The notes beneath the pieces were generated by a model. That model ran no database searches. It saw only the letters and a program-made list of their open reading frames with translations, and was not told where the DNA came from. From contig NZ_JAPWGM010000001.1 in NCBI RefSeq assembly GCF_027213715.1, positions 248,001-312,000 of the forward strand: DNA of 64,000 bases, read 5' to 3'. Below are positions 28,129-37,454 of the stretch, in pieces; the stretch's first letter is position 1, and each line of letters starts with the position of its first letter. Both the position numbers and the translations under genes were made by a program. This stretch comes from Pedobacter punctiformis. Its GTDB lineage: Bacteria; Bacteroidota; Bacteroidia; Sphingobacteriales; Sphingobacteriaceae.

Positions 28129-28976
28129 GCGTGGAAAATTTAAAAGCATATATCGAATCCGGAGTACTTGAACTGTACGTTTTAGGTGATTTATCACCTG
28201 AAGAAGCAGCTCAGGTTGAAGAAATGGCAGCGCTTCATCCTGAAGTAAGAACTGAACTTGCTTCTATTGAGGAAGCTATGGAGCAATATGCTATACAAAA
28301 TGCTGTAGACCCATCTGCTAATGTAGAAACCAAACTACTTGATGTTTTAGGTTTAAATCCGGAAGAAGAAAAGATTAAAATTCCGGTTGCCGCAGAAGAA
28401 CCTAAAATTATACAGCTTGATACCAATAACAGTAAAATAAAAACATTACGTTATGCACTAGTTGCTTGCGTAGCTTTGCTGGTTGTTAGTATAGCTGCAC
28501 TATTTGTAACTTATAACAAACTTACTGCTGCACACAATGAAATTGTAAGTTTAAATATTGATAAACAAAAATTTGCTTCAAATGCCAGTAAAATGGAATT
28601 TGAAAATGCAGGTTTGGAGAATATGATTGCCATGCATGATAGCAAAGAATGGGCAACGATTAAATTACAGGGGGTAAAAACCAGTCCATCATCTAAAATG
28701 ATGGTTTATTGGAATAAAGAAAATAAAAGCGTTTTAATAAATTATGCGGCAATGGATTTGCCTAAAACAGACGAGTCGCACGAATACCAGTTGTGGGCGC
28801 TTGTTAATGGCAAACCGGTTAGTTTGGGTGTGTTTGGAAGTGATGACAGGGCCAAAGAAGCTTTAGTTAAAATGCAAACCATTGAAGAAGCACAGGCATT
28901 TGCTGTTACTATTGAGCCGATGGGTGGCAGCATTAACCCCACAATGGAGAAAATGCTGGTTATGGGCGGTGTTTAA
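28125..28976 (+). CDS. RskA-like anti-sigma factor
   Basis: 283 residues with a non-ATG start (TTG at 28125, or GTG at 28131) in a 4-bp overlap with the sigma gene, preceded by AGAAGGAG, a real Shine-Dalgarno sequence that is uncommon in Bacteroidota. The N-terminal anti-sigma region (about 1-70, VLGDLSPEEAAQVEEMAALH) precedes one transmembrane helix (about 104-126) and a C-terminal RskA domain with MVYWNKENKSVLINYAAMDLP and SHEYQLWALVNGKPVSLG. The overlap suggests coupled, near-stoichiometric synthesis with its sigma factor. Confidence 0.92.
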   Translation: MSVENLKAYIESGVLELYVLGDLSPEEAAQVEEMAALHPEVRTELASIEEAMEQYAIQNAVDPSANVETKLLDVLGLNPEEEKIKIPVAAEEPKIIQLDTNNSKIKTLRYALVACVALLVVSIAALFVTYNKLTAAHNEIVSLNIDKQKFASNASKMEFENAGLENMIAMHDSKEWATIKLQGVKTSPSSKMMVYWNKENKSVLINYAAMDLPKTDESHEYQLWALVNGKPVSLGVFGSDDRAKEALVKMQTIEEAQAFAVTIEPMGGSINPTMEKMLVMGGV

Positions 28977-28993
28977 CCGACAATAACCACATC

Positions 28994-30502
28994 CTATGAA
29001 CCTGTTAAGGCCCTTATTTCCTTAGAAATCCTTTTCGCAAGCTGCGATGCGGTCACTACAATTCTTTTTTTAGCCAGGTCATCACCTGCCCTGCCATGAA
29101 TGTAGCAAGCTAATATTGCAGCATCTTCTGAAGAATAACCCTGTGCGGCAAAAGAAGCTATTATCCCCGTCAAAATATCGCCCATTCCACCCTGTGCCAT
29201 AGCGGCGTTTCCTGTTGGGTTAATAATTACTTTTCCACCTGGTGTGCAGATAAAAGTAAACTGATTTTTCAGCACAATAACTATTTTCAGTTCCCTGGCT
29301 TTATTTTTTGCCGTTTCTACCCTATCCCACCAGCTTTCGTGTTCTCCAAAAAGCCGGTCAAATTCTTTCATATGCGGGGTTAAAATTGAATTTACAGGTA
29401 GTTTATCCAATAAATCTTGTCGGTCTGATACTATATTCAAGGCATCAGCATCAATAACCAAGACCTTATTATTTGCAATATTATTTGCAATTAAAGATTC
29501 TAAAAGCCGTTCATTTTCTATTGAAACACCCAAACCCGGTCCTATTGCAATAGACTGATACTTAGCCGGATTTTCTATTCTGGTATACTCATCTCTCGGC
29601 AAAGCCATCACCTCTGGTAATACGGCATTCAAGGCCGTTAATCCGCTTTGAGGAATACAGGCTGTTGTTAAACCTGCACCTGCATATAAACAAGCCATTG
29701 AAGAAAGCAATGCCGCCCCCATAGTATTGGTGTTTCCTGCAATAATTAAAGCATGACCATAGGTTCCTTTGTGGCTAAAAATTTTTCTCGGTTTTAATCG
29801 CTCTGCAACATCCTGTTTTTCGATAAGGTAAAAGTCTGTGGTAGATTTTTGAATAAAATCTTCATCCAAGCCAATTTCAGCAACTTCAAAATGCGCTGTT
29901 GCTGCTACCGACTCCGGGAAAAAGAAATTAATTTTTGGCCTTTGGAAACAAATCGTTTTGTAAGCTTTAATACCGTTGTAAGGCGCTGGGATTTTACCTT
30001 CGGCAAAGAAACCTGTTGGCGCATCAACTGCATAAATCTTTTTATTTAATTGGTTAATTGAAGCTACCAATTCCAGGTAATCCCCTTTTAAAGGTTTATT
30101 TAATCCCGAACCTAAAATGGCATCAATTATTAAATCGGCATTTATGTTTTTAAATGCGGAAGGCTGATCTATTTTAATTTTTAAACAACGGGTTTCTTCA
30201 AGTCTTTGCAAATTAATCGTATAATCATCGCTTTTTTGAGCTGAAAAATTAACCAGGTATACTTTTAAATTTTTGTAGCCTGCCCCGAGTAATAAATAAG
30301 CAATCGCCAGGCCATCACCCCCATTATTTCCTTTCCCACATAAAACAGCTATATTTTTCCCGGCATCAGGCTCGTCTCTTATAAAATTTTTTACAAATGA
30401 CTTAGCAGCCTGCTCCATTAAATCAACAGAAGCAATTGGTTTATTTGCGATGGTATATTCATCGGCTTTACGCATTTGAACGGATGTTAAAAGGGTTTGC
30501 AT
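28994..30502 (-). CDS. nnr: bifunctional NAD(P)H-hydrate epimerase / ADP-dependent NAD(P)H-hydrate dehydratase
   Basis: 502 residues, the fused form. The N-terminal YjeF epimerase domain (about 1-215) shows VLCGKGNNGGDGLAIAYLL, DAILGSGLNKPL and AVDAPTGF. The C-terminal ribokinase-like dehydratase domain (about 225-500) shows GTYGHALIIAG, IAIGPGLGV, LTPHMKEFDRLFG and GGMGDILTGIIAS. Together they repair hydrated NADH and NADPH. Convergent with the anti-sigma gene, with only 17 bp between stops and no clear terminator. Confidence 0.96.
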   Translation of the reverse strand: MQTLLTSVQMRKADEYTIANKPIASVDLMEQAAKSFVKNFIRDEPDAGKNIAVLCGKGNNGGDGLAIAYLLLGAGYKNLKVYLVNFSAQKSDDYTINLQRLEETRCLKIKIDQPSAFKNINADLIIDAILGSGLNKPLKGDYLELVASINQLNKKIYAVDAPTGFFAEGKIPAPYNGIKAYKTICFQRPKINFFFPESVAATAHFEVAEIGLDEDFIQKSTTDFYLIEKQDVAERLKPRKIFSHKGTYGHALIIAGNTNTMGAALLSSMACLYAGAGLTTACIPQSGLTALNAVLPEVMALPRDEYTRIENPAKYQSIAIGPGLGVSIENERLLESLIANNIANNKVLVIDADALNIVSDRQDLLDKLPVNSILTPHMKEFDRLFGEHESWWDRVETAKNKARELKIVIVLKNQFTFICTPGGKVIINPTGNAAMAQGGMGDILTGIIASFAAQGYSSEDAAILACYIHGRAGDDLAKKRIVVTASQLAKRISKEIRALTGS

Positions 30503-30653
30503 ATAACTAAGATAATCTTTAATCCCTTAATAAAATACGCTTAAAGCGGATATTGTTTTAAGTATTGCCTAAAGATATATTTTAAGCAAAAAATACCATT
30601 TAAATATATTTAGCGTTTGTACATCAACAAATTAAAACTCTAATCTAAACAAG

Positions 30654-31061
30654 ATGAATCAAAAACCATCGAATGCATTCATTGCAGCTGCGTGGATTGC
30701 ATTATGTATCGGCATGATCGGCTTTATTATCGGTTTATGGCGATCAGACATGTTACTAAATGAAAAAGGATATTATTTTACCGTATTGATGTTTGGCCTT
30801 TTTGCCGTAGTATCTTTACAAAAAGCAGTTAGGGATAAACTTGAAAACATTCCCGTTACCGACATTTATTATGGATTAAGCTGGTTTTCGACCATTTTAA
30901 CCATTGCATTATTGGTTATCGGACTTTGGAATGCAACACTTTTGCCCAGCGAAAAAGGTTTTTACGCCTTTGCATTTTTACTTTCTCTCTTTGGAGCCAT
31001 ATCCGTCCAAAAGAATACGAGGGACAGTCAGATCATTAGCAGGAATCAAAATCCAGATTAA
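30654..31061 (+). CDS. YiaA/YiaB family inner membrane protein
   Basis: 135 residues with four transmembrane helices arranged as two copies of the YiaA unit: AWIALCIGMIGFIIGLW with LNEKGYYFTVLMFGLFA, and WFSTILTIALLVIGLW with PSEKGFYAFAFLLSLFG. Each unit has the (N/S)EKG(Y/F)Y loop. Known in E. coli only as inner membrane proteins of unknown function. It stands alone and ends at a strong terminator. Confidence 0.9.
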   Translation: MNQKPSNAFIAAAWIALCIGMIGFIIGLWRSDMLLNEKGYYFTVLMFGLFAVVSLQKAVRDKLENIPVTDIYYGLSWFSTILTIALLVIGLWNATLLPSEKGFYAFAFLLSLFGAISVQKNTRDSQIISRNQNPD

Positions 31062-31070
31062 ATTTACCAG

Positions 31071-31098
31071 GCCGGTTGTTCAAGCAACCGGCTTTTTT
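31071..31098 (+). terminator. intrinsic terminator after the YiaA-like gene
   Basis: Stem GCCGGTTG / CAACCGGC with a 6-nt loop and seven T residues. Confidence 0.9.
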
Positions 31099-31129
31099 TA
31101 TTCATTTTATCCCGATTAAATTAGCAATT

Positions 31130-31152
31130 CCTTTGACAGACTCAGGATGACA
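31130..31152 (-). repeat. possible relic of a dispersed TGTCATCCTGAG-type repeat
   Basis: On the minus strand it reads TGTCATCCTGAGTCTGTC followed by AAAGG. This resembles the arm of the 26-bp inverted repeat at 48678-48740 (TGTCATGCTGAG), but the second arm is missing. It lies in the gap between the YiaA-like and M48 genes. Confidence 0.35.
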
Positions 31153-31178
31153 AATCTATATCTGATCCCGCTTTATGC

Positions 31179-33254
31179 TTATGCGTTTAAAACCGAAACC
31201 TCCATGCTGGCTTCAAAACCTAGTAATGCTTTTTTAGTCTTAAAATGATATTCGGTAATGAGGTAAGCAAAATCATCCATTGCAGCAAAAAGTACTTTTA
31301 ACTCTTCATCGAAATATAAAGTCCCGGCAAAATATTTAAAATTTACATTCAGGTATGCTGTACTACGTTCTTTTATTTCTGGTGTAATTAAAGATTCATA
31401 ATCAGCAGATTCCAATAGTTCAGAAAGCTTTTCTTTAAATTTTACTTCTTCATTTTTCACAATAAGCATCTTTTGTCTTATGATTTCAAAAGGTGTCGTC
31501 GCATTCATAAAAGAAGTAGCATCCAATAAATCCTGATGTACTTTTTGTTGAATGTTAAAAGTCTCTGCAACACTGATATACTTCGAATAATATGCTTTAA
31601 ATGTTTCGGTTTGCTGTTGTTCTGAGGCTTTGAATCTAAAATACTCAAAAATACGATGGTCAAAGTCCTTCAATTTCTTATCGTTACTTTCAACCTCCTT
31701 CTTTAACTGATCAATCAGTTTTTTACAATCGGCTACGGTATATTTCTGACCGTCATAATCAAAACTTTTTATTTTTATGGCTCCGGCATCAATTCGATCA
31801 ATCGTGTCCAAGTCTGTAATTGCACTTCTGCTTTCAAAAATTAAAGCCAGATTTTCATCACTGAATAATTCTTCGGCGTTGATATTAAAAGGCTGAACAG
31901 GTTTTTCAAAAACATCATCCTCAAATTCGGTTATTGGATTTCTATAATCGAAATAAGCGTTAAAGACTTCAGGAAAAGAGTTAATAGCATTCTCTCTTAC
32001 AAATTCTTCCTCAAATTGTTTAAAGCTGGTTATTGCAGGGCTTTTCTCATAATTTACCCGGCTAAAAATACCTTCGGTAATTTTTTTCAGCAGGTCTTCT
32101 TTATCATTTAATAAATCGATGGCAATTCCTTCCTGATGATTTTTTAAGGGAATGTTCAGCTTTTTTAAATGAGCGATCCGATCTTCAGTACCTGGATGCG
32201 ATGCCCATTGATCTTTAAGCACCAACCTGGATTTATTAAATTTCTTATTGTAATCTTCCGAGATTTGAGGTAAGCCTCCATCAATAGATAAACGTTGCAC
32301 CTTAGCCAAAAAGTTCATAATAAAATATTGTTGCGGGTAAATGTTATCCGTACGTTCATTAACCGATATTTTTTTGCTGTAGTAATTAAATACTGTATCT
32401 AAAGAATAATCAGCCAGTTGCAACCTCAGCAAAGAAGTAATCAATGGTTTAGAACCTGCAACATGTGCTGCAACCGTATCGGCATGAAATTCCATTTCTC
32501 TGGAAAGTGCCAAATGGCTTAAATTTACAATATCATAAACTTTAGTCAGCAAGTACTGTATTCCGGAGACTACTTTGCCTGCCAGCACCACAAAAATAGC
32601 GAAGTAAGAACTTAGACTGGCCAGTCTTGCTACCAGATTATTGTAACCCTCGTTATTATAAAGCATGTTATAAATAATCTGATTTACATTATAAACGTAA
32701 CTCCCCACTTTCATACTCCTTTGCGAAAAATGGCCAAACTCATGAGCTAAAATGGCTCTTAACTCATCCGTGGAAATGGTATTCATTAAACCCAAACCAA
32801 CCTGCAGATTTTTTTTAACCGGGAAAAACATACTCCAAAAGCTCGAATCGTAAAAAACAGATGCATTAACTTCTGACGAAACATAAACTTTCTTCGGAAA
32901 ATGGGTACCTACTTCTTCTACAATCGAGTTAATCAGGTTAAACAACCGGGGCTGCTCCGCTTCGGTAATTTCTGTCAAATGGGAGCGATCTATTTTGTTA
33001 CTGCTGAATATGAATTTCAGTAAAAAGAATACGATTAAAAACCCGAAAGAGCATAAACCTGCACAAAGCATGAATGTAATAAACATAGGCTTTGCAGCAA
33101 CCAACATAATACCTGCGTAACAGCTTAAAATGGTTAATCCTATGGATAAAGCGATCAGAAATAAGTATGTAAATATAAATAGAGCAATGGCCCATACTGA
33201 TTTGGTCGCCATTTTTTGAAACTGTTTTGAGGGTTTAAGAGCGTCTTCTGTCAT
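31179..33254 (-). CDS. M48 family zinc metalloprotease, membrane-bound
   Basis: 691 residues. Two long hydrophobic stretches at the N-terminus (about 20-52 and 57-83) anchor it, further hydrophobic segments lie near 200-235. The zinc motif is in ELRAILAHEFGHFSQRS (HEFGH near 170) with the third ligand in LSREMEFHADTVAAHVAG. The catalytic part resembles HtpX/Ste24-type peptidases, but about 400 residues follow, helical and charged, that I do not recognise; this is far longer than HtpX. Likely cytoplasmic-membrane proteolysis. Confidence 0.9.
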   Translation of the reverse strand: MTEDALKPSKQFQKMATKSVWAIALFIFTYLFLIALSIGLTILSCYAGIMLVAAKPMFITFMLCAGLCSFGFLIVFFLLKFIFSSNKIDRSHLTEITEAEQPRLFNLINSIVEEVGTHFPKKVYVSSEVNASVFYDSSFWSMFFPVKKNLQVGLGLMNTISTDELRAILAHEFGHFSQRSMKVGSYVYNVNQIIYNMLYNNEGYNNLVARLASLSSYFAIFVVLAGKVVSGIQYLLTKVYDIVNLSHLALSREMEFHADTVAAHVAGSKPLITSLLRLQLADYSLDTVFNYYSKKISVNERTDNIYPQQYFIMNFLAKVQRLSIDGGLPQISEDYNKKFNKSRLVLKDQWASHPGTEDRIAHLKKLNIPLKNHQEGIAIDLLNDKEDLLKKITEGIFSRVNYEKSPAITSFKQFEEEFVRENAINSFPEVFNAYFDYRNPITEFEDDVFEKPVQPFNINAEELFSDENLALIFESRSAITDLDTIDRIDAGAIKIKSFDYDGQKYTVADCKKLIDQLKKEVESNDKKLKDFDHRIFEYFRFKASEQQQTETFKAYYSKYISVAETFNIQQKVHQDLLDATSFMNATTPFEIIRQKMLIVKNEEVKFKEKLSELLESADYESLITPEIKERSTAYLNVNFKYFAGTLYFDEELKVLFAAMDDFAYLITEYHFKTKKALLGFEASMEVSVLNA

Positions 33255-33384
33255 TATAAATCTTTATTAAATACTGCAAGTTAATAAAATGATAATAACT
33301 GCAAAAGGTGATAAATTATAAAATATGTATTAATCTTTTCAGCTGATTTATATCTTTATCAATCGAATATTTACCGGATTATTT

Positions 33385-34089
33385 ATGAGTGATAAAATTA
33401 TTATTGGCGTTACCGATTGCAGCAAATATGAAATCTACAGCAATTGGGTATTATCTTACAACAATCGTGTTGAAGTGATTAAACTGGGCTATAAGCTTAA
33501 CAATTTTGACGACATCAAGCATTGCCAGGGAATTGTTTTGACCGGAGGGGAAGATGTGCATCCGCGTTTTTATAATCATCCTGAATATTACCAGTATTGC
33601 TATGAGGATGATATTGACGAGCAGCGTGATGAGTTTGAGTTTAAAATTTTAGACTATACGGAAAAGCATCAAATTCCTTTATTGGGTATTTGCCGGGGTA
33701 TGCAAGTTGGAAATGTATATTTTGGTGGCACATTAATTCCGGATATTGCCACCTGGGGTAAATTCGATCATGCTAAAATGCCGGATAAAAGCGACCGCTA
33801 CCACGAAATTATTGTTAATTCGTCTTCCTGGTTAAACAGAATTGTAAATACAGATAAAGGAATGGTGAATAGTAACCACCACCAAAGTACAGACCGGACG
33901 GGTAAAAATTTAGTAGTAAGCGCCCTGTCTCCGGATGGAATTGCCGAGGCTATGGAAAGATTGCATCCTGAAGGAAAATCTTTTTTGTGTTTTGTACAAT
34001 GGCATCCCGAAAGGTTAAAAGACCAGCAAAGCCCTTTCAGTAAAAACCTGCACGAAACTTTTATAAGTGCAATTATTCATTCCAAATAA
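33385..34089 (+). CDS. class I glutamine amidotransferase, gamma-glutamyl-GABA hydrolase type (peptidase C26)
   Basis: 234 residues. Contains GIVLTGGEDVHPRFY, the nucleophile elbow LLGICRGMQVGNVYFGG (Cys near 101), SNHHQS and FVQWHPERL (His/Glu of the triad). The TGGEDVHP and NHHQ motifs point to the PuuD/peptidase C26 group that cleaves gamma-glutamyl bonds. It may act in polyamine or glutamyl-peptide breakdown, but no such pathway genes are adjacent. The next gene starts 7 bp after its stop. Confidence 0.9.
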   Translation: MSDKIIIGVTDCSKYEIYSNWVLSYNNRVEVIKLGYKLNNFDDIKHCQGIVLTGGEDVHPRFYNHPEYYQYCYEDDIDEQRDEFEFKILDYTEKHQIPLLGICRGMQVGNVYFGGTLIPDIATWGKFDHAKMPDKSDRYHEIIVNSSSWLNRIVNTDKGMVNSNHHQSTDRTGKNLVVSALSPDGIAEAMERLHPEGKSFLCFVQWHPERLKDQQSPFSKNLHETFISAIIHSK

Positions 34090-34096
34090 ATATATA

Positions 34097-34714
34097 ATGA
34101 TACCAATAGATGATATCAGAAAAAACTATAAGCGCTTTGATGATGAAACGATAAAAAAAATTGCCTTAAACCCTAAAGGAATTAGAAAAGATATAGCCGA
34201 AGTTTTAAATGAGGAAATCCGAAACCGCAAACTGGGTATAGGTTTAATAAAGTGGATAAACCTTGAAACAGACAGCTATGAAGGATCAGCAAGAGAAGAA
34301 CTGCTATCTAAAATAAAACAATCAATCTGCACAAACTGCGATAACGGAACCAACTTAAATGGTTATCAGTTTACCACTATTTATTCTTTTGTAATAGGAT
34401 CAACCCGGGATGTAAAAACAAAAATTATTTGCAGCAATTGTGCAGGCAAAATGCGCAGCAGGAGCATGTTTTTAACCTTTTTATGCGGATGGTGGTCTCC
34501 AGGAGGTATTTTTGCCACACCATTTTCTCTTATATTTGATGCATGGGCATCGCTTAGAACAAAGAAATACAGTAAAGAAATTTTAGATGCATTTATTGCC
34601 GAATATACAGGAACTCTGAGGGCTATCGAAGAAAGCAATCAGAAAATTGAGTTTATCATTAAAAAATTTAACGAGAGCAGCACCGATACAGAATCAGATG
34701 AATTATTCTCCTAA
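34097..34714 (+). CDS. unknown protein with a CxxC...CxxC zinc ribbon and hydrophobic segment
   Basis: 205 residues from the ATG at 34097; an upstream start at 34067 would overlap the amidotransferase. The N-terminal third is charged and helical (DDIRKNYKRFDDETIKKIAL). Two cysteine pairs (CTNC near 79-82 and CSNC near 115-118) look like a zinc ribbon. They are followed by a hydrophobic stretch FLTFLCGWWSPGGIFATPFS, which could be a membrane hairpin, and a helical tail. Function unknown; zinc ribbon next to a GWW..PxGxF...P segment recurs in Bacteroidota unknowns, from memory. Confidence 0.8.
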   Translation: MIPIDDIRKNYKRFDDETIKKIALNPKGIRKDIAEVLNEEIRNRKLGIGLIKWINLETDSYEGSAREELLSKIKQSICTNCDNGTNLNGYQFTTIYSFVIGSTRDVKTKIICSNCAGKMRSRSMFLTFLCGWWSPGGIFATPFSLIFDAWASLRTKKYSKEILDAFIAEYTGTLRAIEESNQKIEFIIKKFNESSTDTESDELFS

Positions 34715-34779
34715 ACTCAATTCTTTTTTAATAAATTGCGCCTTAATACTCATTTGGTTAATCCGTATTTAATTATTTA

Positions 34780-36729
34780 ATGAAGAAATTATTTCTGTTG
34801 ATTTCTTGCTGCATTTTATCAGCGAGTTCATTTTCACAATCTATAGTAAGCGAAACCGAAATTGGTGATGCCGAAGACATGATCTCACAAACGCCTATTG
34901 CCATTATACCTGAACCTGTTTCTTTGATGAAAAAAGCAGGAACTTTCACATTACCTCAAAATGTGGTTATCCTGGTACAAAAAAATGGTGAATTGAAGGA
35001 ATCCATTGCTTACTTATCTGAAAGGATAACAAAAGCAACCGGCAAATCGGTAAGCACGCTAAGTGCCTCAACCCATCCAACAATTAAATTAATTTTAAAT
35101 ACACAGGAAGAGGCCCAACTGGGAGCAGAAGGCTATAAATTAAATGTTAATCCTACTCAAATTGTAATTACGGCAAATAAACCTGCTGGTATATTTTATG
35201 GGGTACAATCTTTAATTCAATTATTTCCTGCGGAGATAGAGAGTAAAGAACTGGTTAATAATGTAAAATGGAAAGCGCCTTGTGTAGACATTATAGATTA
35301 CCCTAAATTGGTTTGGAGAGGTTTGATGTTTGATGTTGCCCGTCACTTTTTTACCAAACAGGAAGTTAAGCAGTTTATCGATAATATGGTTCGCTATAAA
35401 TTTAACCTGCTCCATTTACACTTAACGGATGACGAAGGCTGGAGGATAGAAATAAAAGGCTTACCTAAACTAACAGAAGTTGGTGCCTGGAATGTTAAAA
35501 AAACCGGAACTTTTGGTGATTTTATCCCACCTACTGCTGATGAACCCCGCACCTACGGCGGATTTTATTCTCAGGAGGATATTAAAGAACTGGTACAGTA
35601 TGCACAGGAACGTTTCGTAAATATTTTGCCCGAAATTGATGTTCCTGGTCATAGTTTAGCTGCTATTGCTGCCTATCCTGAATTATCATGCACACCGGAA
35701 GCCGTGAATTACAAAGTGCGCTCAGGAGAAAAAATTATGGACTGGAGTCGCGGTGCCCCACCAATTGCACTTGTAGACAATACACTTTGCCCTGCAAATG
35801 AAAAGGTTTATAGTTTTCTGGATACCGTAATTACGCAGGTGGCTAAACTTTTCCCTTTCGAATATATCCACATGGGTGGAGATGAAGCATCGCATAATTT
35901 CTGGGAGAAAAACGATCAGATTAAACAGTTAATGCAACGTGAAGGTTTAAAAACCATTCCTCAGGTACAAGCTTATTTCGAAAAGCGGGTAGAGCAGATT
36001 GTAATTTCAAAAGGCAAGAAATTTATGGGCTGGGATGAAATTTTAGAGGGTGGTGTATCTCCAACAGCAGCAGTAATGAGCTGGAGAGGAATGAAATATG
36101 GCGTACAGGCTGCTAATGAAAAACATCAGGTGGTAATGAGCCCTACAGAGTTTGCCTACCTTGATTATATGCAGGCCGATGTTATTACCGAACCTAAGGT
36201 TTATGCTTCACTTAGATTAAATAAGACTTATCAGTTTAATCCTGTTCCGGCAGGCGTTGATGCCAAATATGTTATGGGCGGGCAGGCCAATCTTTGGACA
36301 GAGCAGGTTTACAATATCCGCCAGGTAGAGTATATGGTTTGGCCACGTAGTTTTGCAATTGCTGAATCTGTTTGGAGCCCTATTGAAAAGAAAAACTGGA
36401 CCAGCTTTGCTGAACGTACGGAATTGCAGTTTAAACGCTTAGATTTTTCTGAAACCAAATATTCCCCTGCTATTTACGATCCGGTTTTTAGTATAAAACG
36501 CTCACCAGACAGGCAATTAATGATTGAGTTAACCACAGAAATTGATGGTTTAGATATTTATTACAGTTTCGATAACTCGAGTCCTGACCGTTTTTATCCA
36601 AAATATACTGCAGCTTTGGTCCCGCCTAAGGATGCAAGTATGCTGCGTGTAATTACTTACCGCGGTAAACAGCCTGTAGGCAGGTTAATCAGTATGCCTA
36701 TTGCTGAATTAAATAAAAGAGCAAAATAA
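34780..36729 (+). CDS. beta-N-acetylhexosaminidase, GH20
   Basis: 649 residues. Signal peptide MKKLFLLISCCILSASSFSQ. N-terminal GH20b domain (about 40-165), then the catalytic TIM barrel starting at WRGLMFDVARHFFTKQEVKQ; the catalytic Asp-Glu pair is in YIHMGGDEASHNFW (near 365-370), and LHLHLTDDEGWRIEI and LPEIDVPGHSLA are further signatures. A C-terminal region (about 560-640, EIDGLDIYYSFDNSSPDRFYP) is a chitobiase-type C-terminal domain. It should release terminal N-acetylglucosamine or galactosamine from chitin oligomers, glycoproteins or murein fragments, in the periplasm or outside. It is not linked to a SusC/SusD pair here. Confidence 0.95.
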   Translation: MKKLFLLISCCILSASSFSQSIVSETEIGDAEDMISQTPIAIIPEPVSLMKKAGTFTLPQNVVILVQKNGELKESIAYLSERITKATGKSVSTLSASTHPTIKLILNTQEEAQLGAEGYKLNVNPTQIVITANKPAGIFYGVQSLIQLFPAEIESKELVNNVKWKAPCVDIIDYPKLVWRGLMFDVARHFFTKQEVKQFIDNMVRYKFNLLHLHLTDDEGWRIEIKGLPKLTEVGAWNVKKTGTFGDFIPPTADEPRTYGGFYSQEDIKELVQYAQERFVNILPEIDVPGHSLAAIAAYPELSCTPEAVNYKVRSGEKIMDWSRGAPPIALVDNTLCPANEKVYSFLDTVITQVAKLFPFEYIHMGGDEASHNFWEKNDQIKQLMQREGLKTIPQVQAYFEKRVEQIVISKGKKFMGWDEILEGGVSPTAAVMSWRGMKYGVQAANEKHQVVMSPTEFAYLDYMQADVITEPKVYASLRLNKTYQFNPVPAGVDAKYVMGGQANLWTEQVYNIRQVEYMVWPRSFAIAESVWSPIEKKNWTSFAERTELQFKRLDFSETKYSPAIYDPVFSIKRSPDRQLMIELTTEIDGLDIYYSFDNSSPDRFYPKYTAALVPPKDASMLRVITYRGKQPVGRLISMPIAELNKRAK

Positions 36730-36739
36730 TACCAGCATT

Positions 36740-36777
36740 ATATTTCAGTCTTTTGTAACAAAGGACTGAAATATTTT
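36740..36777 (+). terminator. terminator after the GH20 gene
   Basis: Long near-perfect stem: ATATTTCAGTC against GACTGAAATAT, extended inward by TTTGT / ACAAA, then TTTT. Confidence 0.8.
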
Positions 36778-36984
36778 CTTCGTAAAGCCTTTTGAATTAG
36801 CACTTTCCTACGCATGTGAAATCAATGTTAGAAAATAATTTCACTATTTCATTTCCAATTTAAAGACAATCTCTATCTTAGTTAAATCAAAGTCATCCTT
36901 TTTTTAGTTTAATAATATAGAATCATCCTAATCATTCTATAATTTTATTTAATAATTAATAATAACCACTGTTAAAACAAAAAG

Positions 36985-37446
36985 ATGAAAACAACTAAAT
37001 TTTTAATGAGTATGGCCATCGCATCCAGTCTATTTTTTGTAGGCTGTGGACCAAAAGATGCTGATCTTCAAGCTGCCATTCAGGCTAAAGAGGCTGCAGG
37101 AGTTACTGTAGCAGTAGCAAAAGGAAATGTTACGTTAACTGGTGAAGTTGCAGACGAAACTGCTAAAGCAGAAGCAGAAAAGATTGCTAAAGCAGAAAAA
37201 GGTGCTAAATCTGTAGTGAACAGTTTAACGGTTAAACCTGTTGTTCCGGTTGTAATTGCCGAAGATACAACATTGATTAAAAATGTTGCAGATGCAGTTA
37301 AATCTTTCCCAACAGTAAAAGCAGACGTTAAAGATGGCGTAGTTACCTTAACTGGTCAGATTACAAAGGCTTCTTTAATTACTTTAATGCAACACGTTGC
37401 TGCATTAAAACCTAAAAAAATTGAAAATAAATTAACAGTAAAATAA
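36985..37446 (+). CDS. BON-domain lipoprotein
   Basis: 153 residues. Lipoprotein signal MKTTKFLMSMAIASSLFFVG with acceptor Cys21. Two BON domains: about 30-84 (VTVAVAKGNVTLTGEVADE and GAKSVVNSLTV) and about 98-153 (VKADVKDGVVTLTGQITKA). BON domains occur in envelope proteins that associate with phospholipid membranes. The BON/SH3 gene starts 8 bp after its stop, so they form an operon. Confidence 0.9.
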   Translation: MKTTKFLMSMAIASSLFFVGCGPKDADLQAAIQAKEAAGVTVAVAKGNVTLTGEVADETAKAEAEKIAKAEKGAKSVVNSLTVKPVVPVVIAEDTTLIKNVADAVKSFPTVKADVKDGVVTLTGQITKASLITLMQHVAALKPKKIENKLTVK

Positions 37447-37454
37447 CGAAAAAC

